Source: Larix sibirica
Taxonomy: Eukaryota; Streptophyta; Pinopsida; Pinales; Pinaceae
Assembly: GCA_004151065.3 (NCBI GenBank)
Contig: NWUY0300037407.1
Coordinates: 8,547 to 23,349 of the forward strand
DNA: 14,803 nt
Direction: 5' to 3'
Shown: one piece after another, positions 8,198 to 14,803 of the stretch
Layout: each line of letters begins with the position of its first letter
How positions within the stretch are numbered: the first letter of the stretch is position 1
Notes under the pieces: model-generated
Databases searched by the model: none
What the model was told of the DNA's origin: nothing
Seen by the model: only the letters and a program-made list of their open reading frames with translations
Position numbers and translations under genes: made by a program

Positions 8198-9147
8198 CTC
8201 AAAATATTCAGATAATGTTTGTTGTCAATGTTCATCTTGACACATGAAACTACGATTTTCAAATGGTGCATTATGTATACAAGAGGTATTATGATGCATT
8301 TATGGATGAGTTTGTCGTGGTGGTAGGAACACGTAGATTTAGATTGGTTACACACTCAAAGACAATGGATTCCAACTCTCAGATAGCATGGAGAACCTTT
8401 CTGGAAAAATCAAGGTTTTCCCTTTTTTTCTTGAAAGGGTTTTGTTGGCAAAATGGGAGAATGTAGAGAGTGGCCATCGGTTGATTGGGATGGTTGTACA
8501 GGTTGTGATGCTCGAGTTAGGGTTTACAATGTTTGATTTGAATTTTTCCATTTCAAGATTTGGTATTTTTGGGAATAGATCAAATGCTTATGTATTTCGT
8601 TCTACTATACTTGACCATTGATCTATTAATTATGAGAGCCAATATATTATTTCTAAGAATAGATTGTTGCATGTTGAGAGTATATCAACAAATAGATTTG
8701 GGAGCTCATATGGCCAAGACCCTTTCCTCTAATATGAGTAAGTGCAATTGGCATGAATATCAATTTTTTGTGAGGAATATTGAGGGGAAATCCATTTCTT
8801 TGTTAGCGTAAAATTCAGGTCACATCCTTCTCCTAAAGCAAAAGCTTATGGACAATTTGGGGATACTTTTGTATTTACAAAGGTTACTTTATGTGGGTAG
8901 GCAACTAGAGGATGTACTCACTCTTTTTTATTACAACATTTATAAGGATTCTACCATATATTGGGTATTGTGGTTACATGGGAGGGCAGTTGGTTATGGG
9001 TTACCCGCTTCCTCTATTATGGTTTATTATAAGGATGTAGTTCAATCCAAAACATATCCTTGCAAATTTATTAGGAATGAAGATAATTTAATTAAGATAA
9101 CAATGTACTGCATTGCTCAATGTCTAGTTATAATTACACCACTATAA
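8198..9147 (+). other. Unassigned stretch with fairly open + frames
   Basis: One + frame is open at 8388-8621 and another from 8560 to 9147, interrupted by a single TAA at 8809-8811. The joined second frame gives nearly 196 codons, long for sequence this AT-rich. The predicted protein is rich in Leu, Tyr and Ile and shows no domain that I recognise. The minus strand is also open at 8551-8348. Part of the stretch next to 8198 may be the 5' region of the minus-strand LINE. It could be a decayed transposon gene or chance. No host gene is claimed. Confidence 0.3.
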
Positions 9148-9162
9148 AAATGAATACACGAA
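9103..9162 (+). repeat. ~60-bp direct repeat, left copy (partner 11931-11990)
   Basis: The core TCAATGTCTAGTTATAATTA continues CACCACTATA and recurs at 11948 onward with one substitution in that stretch. Similarity extends upstream (ACAA(T/G)GTACT) and fades downstream after AATACA. The copies are 2.83 kb apart in the same orientation and bracket the microsatellite block and copy B. They may be edges of a larger repeat or two insertions of a short one. Confidence 0.65.
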
Positions 9163-9300
9163 TAAGATGTAATGGTCACTAATTTGACTAGACCAATACA
9201 TGTGCATCCAAATGTGTATATTACTTCGATGATCTGATGAGACATAATGACTTTTGAGACACGAGTGATATATGATTTTATGACCATGGTTTTTTCTAGT

Positions 9301-9392
9301 CATGTGTGTGTGTGTGTGTGTGCGCGCGCGCGCGCGCACGCACTCAATTTCAATTGAATAGTGGTTTGTGAACCATGCCATGCACTCAATTA

Positions 9393-9430
<38 letters not shown>

Positions 9431-9485
9431 CGCGAACTCAATTTCAATTGAATAGTGGTTTGTGAACCATGCCATGCACTCAATT
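9301..9485 (+). repeat. 94-bp tandem duplication carrying two (TG)n(CG)n tracts
   Basis: Two units each consist of a TG run passing into a CG run followed by a 50-base segment. That segment is identical at 9342-9391 and 9436-9485 and begins ACTCAATTTCAATTGAATAG. The alternating purine-pyrimidine tracts run 9301-9342 and 9391-9434, each over 40 bases. Such tracts readily adopt left-handed Z-DNA under supercoiling. A minus frame at 9142-9483 reads through them as Thr-His and Arg-Ala repeats and is an artefact of the simple repeat. Confidence 0.95.
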
Positions 9486-10444
9486 GATTACCTAAAGTCT
9501 TGAATTAGTGAGATATTACCTAAAAGCTAATTGATAAGTAAATGTTTTATGAAGCATGAGTGTTGAATGAAGGAAATGTTTAACAATTGATGGTGAATGA
9601 CTCTGTAATATTGAAGGGATGAAATGTGTGTTGTTGAATGAATGTGCAAAGTTAAATAATTGTGTTTGTACTAATTGCTAAATGAAACATGACATTTTTA
9701 TAGCATATTGGCATATTCTTATGGTCATGGATTGTGCTACAAGTACAAGTGATTTGATACAGTTTAGGTCGGAGAGTCAATGATGATATGTACCTTATGG
9801 GATCCCATAACCACAAGGGATTTTCATCGTGATCTATAATTATGGGATGAGGACATAATAATAATTCCACCAAACTTGTACCAGGTAACATAGACTTATA
9901 TGTATTACTTGGCGCTAGAGATCCTTTTAGATGATTAGGGTTGCAAATCTTTATGAATACTGAAATATGAGTAGAACCTTGAAGTAGTGTTGCAACTTTT
10001 AATGCCTATTGTAGTCACCCATGTGATGAGTTATAACACCATCCCATAAGGCATGAAATTTAAAGACTAGTATTAGCAGATGGATCTGTTGTAGGGCGAG
10101 GAAGATATTTCAAGCACCAAGAGGGGGAAAATGTGGCTGTGAAAGATGAGAGATTTGACAGATCATTCAAACACCATGTGTGAGACAACTAGGGGTTACA
10201 AATGATATCCTTTTAGCACTAAGAGAGGGATAACTAGGGGCTACCAATGATAAAGATTCAATAGATATGATCACTAGGACTGAGATGGTTGGGTTGTAGA
10301 TGATAAGAGATTTAATGGAAATCAACTTATGATGATGTTACTCTTGATTGATTATTTGTTGAAATTGTACTGTTTTAATTGTATCAATGATTAATAATTA
10401 TGCATTACAAAAAGAAAACTTGTTGTATCAAGATTTTTAAAAAA
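9486..10444. other. Intergenic stretch, no gene seen
   Basis: All frames are broken. Small features are present: a partial repeat of AACTAGGGG(T/C)TAC(A/C)AATGATA at about 10190 and 10231, 41 bases apart, and a purine run GAGGGGGAAAA at 10121-10131 that resembles a polypurine tract but has no other LTR signal beside it. Composition is less AT-rich at 9700-10300 than in the flanks. Nothing can be assigned to a known family. Confidence 0.35.
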
Positions 10445-11905
10445 GTGAAAAAAAATGTAATTAGTATGTTTGGTGTGTTGTGAATGGAGTAAGTTAAAAA
10501 TTGGACAAAATCAACCATCTCAGTCAAAATCCTCCCCCAAAACTGGTAGGAAATTGTATGAATGTTATAGTTCCACTTCATTGATGGGAACTTTGACTAT
10601 GGAACTTTACCTTAGGGTTTTTAGCTTGTTTTAATAAAGACACGGATCGCCAAGATTTCAAATAAAATAGTGGATTGGTGTGGAACTTTGCCTTTCCAAA
10701 AAGGTTGAGTTTGTCCACTTTTGATCTCATTAATGTTTAGAATAACCTTGAAGTAAGCAAATCTGGTAGTAAATAGACCCCATTTATAGGAGAATTTTAA
10801 AGCTAAGGTGAGATGGATTTTCAAACATGGTCAAACTTCCACCATGATCTAGTTCCATGTTTGGAACTTTACCCCTAATAGAGGTTTTCTTCCATTCTAA
10901 ATTGAATTATACATTCAAAAGACCGATCAAAATTCTAGATCAATCAAAACTCTTACTTTCTTTAGTCATCGAATTACGACAAGGGAGGGAAGATCGTTAT
11001 GTGATTATACTACTCCAATAATCTCTCATGCATAACATTTGTGGACCAAGATGGTTTATCCATATTAAAATCTTTGTCAATCTAAAACTTGACTTTGTAA
11101 TGCAAATCCTTGAGTTGATGTGACATCAACCTCCACTTTAGCGCAAATGTTATTGGTGATGTTGGGGTCATGTATTAATTCTTTGCTCTCTCTTTTAAAA
11201 GAAAAAAATTGAAAATGGTATGGGTATCTTGTATGCTAATAGAGTTCTCCTAACTATTTTTTTAAATAAAACTTGAAAAAGACTCTTTAAGATTAAAATG
11301 GAGGTAGCAAACTAAGAAGTTAACAAGGTAGCTTGAGAGGGTTGAAAGTCAAGGACAAGTTATTGCTTAAAGGAATTCCTATGGATTAATGGATCAAGAA
11401 CTCAATTGCAATTTCTCTTATAGGTCTTGTGTTTGACATTGTTAGAACTTTGTGGCTACTCACCACTGAACTAGGATTAATTATTCAATGAATGCTTCAT
11501 TTATACTCTATCAAATTTGACAAGTTATGATTTTCTAGGACAATTGGATAATGATCTTCGCTTGCTTGGCTCTCTTAAGTATGTTCAACTTTGTATATAT
11601 TTATTTTTGAACTAGCTTAGTTTTAGCATTACAAGGAACCACTAGCACCATCTAATTCAATCACCTCCATATAAAAAGTTTACAAGTGAGAGTATCCCTT
11701 ACACTAAATTTACCCACAACTTACACCTAACCCCACTATTATTATGTATTAACATGATCCACAAACACAAGCACACAATAATACACAATTATTATAGAGT
11801 TTATAATTTATTTTCAAATATTTATATTTGTATGAATGCTTTAATAAGAAGCAAAAGTATGGTAAATTCAATGAATCTCTTTACATAATTCTTAGGAATT
11901 AAAAT
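10445..11905 (+). repeat. Long dispersed repeat, copy B
   Basis: This is the shorter partner of 2612-5170, in the same orientation, with its left end 7.85 kb from that of copy A. The shared order of anchors is described under copy A. Copy B lacks the 112-bp duplication, the nested duplications and the two extra segments, so it may be closer to the ancestral form. It has no conserved open frame. A purine-rich run (about 10438-10455) precedes the left edge and is followed by TG. That is suggestive of a polypurine tract next to a 3' LTR, but the same run also overlaps the similarity with copy A, so it is not decisive. Confidence 0.7.
10484..10730. repeat. Foldback with inverted arms at left end of copy B
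   Basis: The arms are 10484-10516 (AAAAATTGGACAAAATCAACC) and 10703-10730 (GGTTGAGTTTGTCCACTTTT). They match the paired arms in copy A (2637-2668 and 2986-3016). The span is about 250 bases here and about 270 bases in copy A once its tandem duplication is discounted. Retention of both arms in two diverged copies shows that the foldback was part of the ancestral repeat. Confidence 0.65.
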
Positions 11906-11930
11906 AATTTTATTAAAATTTGATGTTGAA

Positions 11931-11990
11931 ACAAGGTACTCAATGGTTCAATGTCTAATTATAATTACACCACTATAATAATTAATACAA
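11931..11990 (+). repeat. ~60-bp direct repeat, right copy (partner 9103-9162)
   Basis: This carries TCAATGTCTAATTATAATTA followed by CACCACTATA, and differs from the left copy by a single base in that core. It lies about 25 bases after the end of copy B similarity. The sequence after it (11991-12267) is extremely AT-rich and contains three loose repeats of ATTATA(N)AGTTGTAT(N)TAATA near 12160, 12200 and 12245. There is no gene there. Confidence 0.6.
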
Positions 11991-12267
11991 ATATATGAGT
12001 TGTAAAATAATTTAGTTCCTATATTTATGAGATGAGATGATGAAAACAATTGTTGATTAAATTAGAAGTTATATTTATTTCAGTATTATTATTAATTTAC
12101 AAAAATGATTAACTATATATATCTACTAAATTTATTTGTATATTTAAAAAAAAAAATATGGATTATATAATTGTATTTAATAAAACAATATTTAAAGTTG
12201 TATATAATAAAACTTTATTTAAGAAATAAAATTTAATGTGAATTATAGAGTTGTATCTAATATTATT

Positions 12268-12405
12268 GCACCGAGTCGAGGTGCTCTACAACCCAGCATG
12301 GGGGAGATGTTNCACTTTTGGCGCGTTAGATGCAATAAAAAAATGAAAAATCAGGCATCCCTCAACTTACTTACGGGTTTAAGATGGATCTATGCTAGTA
12401 TTTAG
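12268..12405 (+). other. GC-richer block with short open frame and GGGGGAG tract
   Basis: Composition changes sharply at GCACCGAGTCGAGG. A frame is open from 12265 to a TAG at 12403-12405, reading A-P-S-R-G-A-L-Q-P-S-M-G-E-M and then H-F-W-R-V-R-C. Inside it, CATGGGGGAGATGTT (12298-12311) resembles the polypurine tract and LTR start found at the 3' end of plant LTR retrotransposons. The base at 12312 is ambiguous. The block could be a short relic of the end of a retrotransposon polyprotein. No primer-binding site or paired LTR supports this. Confidence 0.3.
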
Positions 12406-12587
12406 CACAAATGAAATAAATGTTATGATCTCTTCAATACGGAATTGTAAAATACACATTACTTCTCTCATTACAAAAAGAAAACGCAAATTATCTAACT
12501 AAATGTGTAATAAAAGAAATAAATTCTTATATCATTTAAAAGAAAAATCATAATGCAACAAATATATTTCATGGTATTCCAACGGTA
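12406..12587. other. AT-rich spacer, nothing seen
   Basis: This short, strongly AT-rich spacer separates the GC-richer block from the 57-bp tandem duplication. It has several A-runs and stops in all frames. Nothing can be assigned. Confidence 0.5.
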
Positions 12588-12692
12588 TATAACAAGTACA
12601 AATAGTTCATGTGTTAGGTTTGAATCCCAAAGTTCTCAACTGTGTATAACAAGTACAAATAGTTCATGTCTTAGGTTTGAATCCCAAAGACC
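12588..12692 (+). repeat. 57-bp tandem duplication with tRNA B-box-like motif
   Basis: Units start at 12588 and 12645 with TATAACAAGTACAAATAGTT and both contain TTAGGTTTGAATCCCAAAG. They are nearly identical over 48 bases. GGTTTGAATCCC is close to the pol III B box GGTTCGANTCC, so a tRNA-derived SINE fragment is conceivable. No A box or cloverleaf is present. A 62-codon + frame (12553-12741) is only a product of the duplication. Confidence 0.85.
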
Positions 12693-12713
12693 AAATGTCA
12701 TTCTATGCCACAT

Positions 12714-12915
12714 TGTCATTCTATGTGCCCATTCAAAGTAAATCATCCTTCTGAGAAACAATTATTATAACAAAAATACAAAATGGTTCTAGTCATAACC
12801 ACCAACCTAACCTAATGGCCAACTGTCATTCTATGTGCCTATACAAAGCATCCTTCTATCTGAAAAACAATTATTATAACAAAAATACAAAATGATTCAA
12901 GTCGTAATCATTGGA
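12714..12915 (+). repeat. 110-bp tandem duplication
   Basis: The two units start TGTCATTCTATGTGCC at 12714 and 12824. Both continue through CATCCTTCT, then AAACAATTATTATAACAAAA and ATACAAAATG(G/A)TTC. Small indels separate them. They differ more than the 57-bp units next door, so the two duplications are probably separate events. Confidence 0.85.
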
Positions 12916-13268
12916 ACGTTGATGCATTTTCAAGTTGAGAATTGGCCAAATGGGATAGTGATATTATAAATCATAATGAAATACCAACATGAGTCTTAAC
13001 TTGAGCATGTGCACATCCAAATTGTCTCTTATGCAAACAATTTAATAGCTGGCTTTGTACGGTGGAGAATGGGTGAAATTGGATAGAATAACACATGGTT
13101 TCAAGACCTTGAAGTTGGTAAAATTAGAAAGGCCAATATCACTTTTGATTGCAAATACATTTCTATTTTTTTTCATAAAATCAACTAGGTTACTTGAAAA
13201 GGTTAGATATAGGATTGTTTTGATAGATATCTACACATCAACAACACTAAGATCTCACCTAGAAAGGT
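12916..13268. other. Intergenic stretch, no gene supported
   Basis: A + frame of 71 codons (13055-13270) is open but shows no recognisable domain and has no coding neighbour. GTTGATGCATTTTCAAGTTG near 12918 is loosely like the short motif repeated at 13269-13410. Nothing else can be assigned. Confidence 0.35.
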
Positions 13269-13410
13269 GATAATTTATCAAGTCATGGATTGGATTTGAA
13301 CTTATGTTGTCACTTATCAATGTCAGAAGTAGTCAGAAGTGACAATATGTCAAGTCATGCATGAATTGCATTTCATTTTTTATCAAACTTGATAATATAT
13401 CAAGTCATTT
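13269..13410 (+). repeat. Three spaced copies of an AATATRTCAAGTCAT motif
   Basis: Copies are GATAATTTATCAAGTCATGG (13269), GACAATATGTCAAGTCATGC (13341) and GATAATATATCAAGTCATTT (13391). Each is followed within a few bases by a GATTTGCATTT-like tail. A fourth, AACAATATATTAAGTTATGG, lies at 14560. Spacings of 72 and 50 bases are not regular, so this is not a simple satellite. Confidence 0.6.
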
Positions 13411-13526
13411 GATTTGCATTTTAGTTCTAATATATAGGATTAGAATTATTATGAATTTTGATAATGTATTGTTTATTGTAATTTATGCTTTTATGAGATT
13501 TATGTATATGTTTTATTTTATTTTAT
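13391..13526 (+). repeat. ~135-bp direct repeat, left copy (partner 14560-14690)
   Basis: Shared blocks are TTTGATTTGCATTTTAGTT, GATTA(T/G)(A)ATTATTATGA, TTATTGTAATTTATG and TTTATGAGATTTATGTA(T/C)ATG. The copies lie in the same orientation about 1.17 kb apart and bracket the 105-bp minisatellite. A 78-codon + frame (13361-13597) runs through the left copy but is not preserved in the right one, so coding is unlikely. Confidence 0.65.
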
Positions 13527-13602
13527 TGATGGTAAGTTATGGTTTTTTGGATTCTGTTTGTGGATTCAAATGGGTCATTGAATATGAAATTATATAGTGA
13601 TG

Positions 13603-14122
13603 GTAAGTTAAGGAGATTTTATTGGATGAGAGATTTTATTGAATGCAAAATGATTGGGCTACATTAAGATCTTTGGATATTTTATAATCAATACATATGT
13701 TTGTAAGGTAAAGAAGTTGGACGAGAGATTCTATTGAATGTAAAATGATTGGGGTATATTAAGATTTTTGGACACTTTACAACCAATGCTATATATGTAT
13801 TATGCCTGTAAGGTAAATAAGTTGGATGAAAGATTTCATTGAATGTAAAATGATTGGGCTACATTAAGATCTTTGCACACTTTACAATCAATGTTACATA
13901 TGTATTATGCTTGTAAGGTAAAGAAGGTGGATGAGAGATTCCATTGAATGTAAAATGATTGAGCTACATTAAGATCTTTGCACATTTTACAACCAATGTT
14001 ATATATGTATTATGCTTGTAAGATAAAGAATTTGGATGAAAGATTCCATTGAATGTAAAATGATTGAGCTATATTAAGATCTTTGGACTTTTTACGACTA
14101 ATGTTATATATGTATTATGCTT
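13603..14122 (+). repeat. 105-bp minisatellite, about five units
   Basis: The landmark GGA(T/C)GA(G/A)AGATT falls at 13624, 13719, 13824, 13929 and 14034. The last three intervals are exactly 105 bases and the first is 95. Each unit contains TGAATG(T/C)AAAATGATTG, the element (G/T)ACA/TATTAAGAT(C/T)TTTG, and TATGTATTATGCTTGTAAG. The first unit lacks part of the TATATGTATTATG segment. The last unit stops at TATTATGCTT (14122) and unrelated sequence follows. All units are imperfect, so the array is not freshly amplified. There are no conserved short repeats with unique spacers, so it is not a CRISPR array. Confidence 0.95.
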
Positions 14123-14559
14123 TTGGGTTGTTTCCCTACATCTTGAGTTAATGGAGTGGTTTACTTTTAATCTAACTTAACACATAGATTTATGTATATT
14201 TATAATTTTTGTTTGTTCTTGTTTAATTATGATTGAGTAGTTATATGCTCTAAAATGTGTTAATATTCCATTGTGGGGTAAAAGCCCTCACTTTATATAT
14301 ATATATATAATATGAAGGCAAGCAATGTATGAATGCTAGCATAATCATTAGGTTGATTAGAGCAAACAACCTTGTATGTAAATAGAAGAAAATAAGTAAC
14401 GAATAACTTTTGTTAAGATTATGTTATCAAAGAGCCATTCAATTCAATCACTTCCAATTGGAAAGCTGCAAGTAAGCTATTTATTCTGTCAAAGTAGTGC
14501 AAATACAATTGTATCTAGCCTTAACCATTATTTGCACATTAACACATATACAAAAATGT
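14123..14559. other. AT-rich stretch with a possible third fragment of the A/B repeat
   Basis: A TA run occupies 14294-14309. AGCCATTCAATTCAATCACT near 14433 resembles the tails of copies A (4385-4415) and B (11645-11675), which read GCACCATTCACTTCAATCAC and a close variant. The weak similarity seems to continue through TAACC-ATTAT and ATTAACA-CATA to about 14550. This could be a third, truncated copy of that family. No gene is visible. Confidence 0.35.
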
Positions 14560-14690
14560 AACAATATATTAAGTTATGGTATTGATTTGCATTTTAGTTT
14601 TATCACTTCTCAATGCAATTAAAGATTATTATGATTTTTGTTATTGTAATTTATGTTTTTTATGAGATTTATGTACATGTTTTATATGTT
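14560..14690 (+). repeat. ~135-bp direct repeat, right copy (partner 13391-13526)
   Basis: This is the right-hand partner of 13391-13526. It runs from AACAATATATTAAGTTATGG to TTTATGAGATTTATGTACATG. Similarity stops about ten bases before the abrupt GC-rich sequence at the end of the window. Confidence 0.65.
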
Positions 14691-14700
14691 TTTTTATGCC

Positions 14701-14803
14701 CTAGCATCGCGGCGCCCATGAGGGTCTGCCTAAGAAACCCCTGAAAGGGCTTTTTCCATCTTAATTCCAATCCATTTCCCACCGGTGTAATCACCAAAGT
14801 AAA
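14701..14803 (-). other. GC-rich tail running off the window, open on the minus strand
   Basis: From CTAGCATCGCGGCGCCCATG onward the GC content is far above that of the preceding kilobases. One minus-strand frame is open to the window edge and reads I-T-P-V-G-N-G-L-E-L-R-W-K-K-P-F-Q-G-F-L-R-Q-T. The best + frame has one stop. The stretch may be the edge of another element or, less likely, of a host exon. I do not recognise the peptide. Confidence 0.3.

Noticed and set aside
9142-9483. Minus-strand frame of 113 codons with Thr-His and Arg-Ala runs
   Set aside because: It is the translation of (TG)n(CG)n microsatellites and their duplicated spacer. The low-complexity runs follow directly from the simple repeat.
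9652-9891. Minus-strand frame of 79 codons
   Set aside because: No domain and no support from context. Treated as a chance open frame.
10121-10131. GAGGGGGAAAATG as a polypurine tract plus LTR start
   Set aside because: No paired LTR, primer-binding site or retrotransposon coding sequence lies beside it. A purine run alone is weak evidence.
12268-12284. GCACCGAGTCGAGGTGC, which resembles the end of a Cas9 guide scaffold
   Set aside because: The match is short and has an extra base, there is no repeat array or cas gene, and the host looks like a plant. It is a chance resemblance of a small hairpin.
12617-12628. GGTTTGAATCCC as part of a tRNA gene
   Set aside because: It resembles a B box, but no A box, acceptor stem or cloverleaf can be drawn around it, and the motif is simply duplicated with its 57-bp unit.
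13361-13597. Plus-strand frame of 78 codons rich in Ile and Phe
   Set aside because: It covers the left copy of a direct repeat whose right copy does not keep the frame, and the hydrophobicity comes from T-rich DNA.
13603-14122. Regularly spaced repeats that could suggest a CRISPR array
   Set aside because: The whole 105-base unit repeats with no unique spacers, and the organism is a eukaryote. It is a minisatellite.

Overview
The window looks like intergenic DNA from a large plant genome. It is strongly AT-rich, has no intact host gene, and is built from decayed retroelements, dispersed repeats and tandem repeats. The protein remnants I can place are of two kinds typical of plant L1-type LINEs: an ORF2 tail with a reverse-transcriptase zinc-binding segment followed by RNase H, and an ORF1 with a DUF4283-like domain followed by a zinc knuckle. 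The wording of these remnants reminds me of conifer LINEs, so a gymnosperm is my best guess, but that is inference. Single ambiguous bases sit at 1733 and 12312.

Layout. 1-290: the last codons, 3' untranslated region and A-tail of a LINE on the + strand. 541-1644: a second LINE, 5'-truncated, same strand, with a broken zinc-finger/RNase H frame and its own A-tail. 1736-2430: a small hairpin, then a larger imperfect inverted repeat with a perfect 34-bp core. 2612-5170: copy A of a long dispersed repeat, carrying a foldback at its left end and fresh internal tandem duplications. 5171-6970: a + strand broken frame of unknown family (about 6002-6681) in otherwise unassigned DNA. 6971-8197: a minus-strand LINE derivative with ORF1 only. 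8198-9147: unassigned, with fairly open + frames. 9301-9485: a duplicated block with two (TG)n(CG)n tracts. 10445-11905: copy B of the long repeat, in the same orientation as copy A. 11906-12715: very AT-rich DNA with one GC-richer block at 12268 and a 57-bp tandem duplication. 12714-14803: a 110-bp tandem duplication, scattered copies of a short motif, a 105-bp minisatellite of about five units (13603-14122), a direct repeat flanking that minisatellite, and a GC-rich tail that continues beyond the window.

No genes here act together as a pathway. Every coding remnant is broken and most likely inactive. I found no convincing new biological system. The most useful leads are the A/B repeat family with its conserved foldback and palindrome, the ORF1-only LINE derivative, the unknown CxxC-containing frame at 6002-6681, and the two tandem-repeat structures. 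Sequence similarities between repeats were judged by eye without alignment software, so their edges are approximate.
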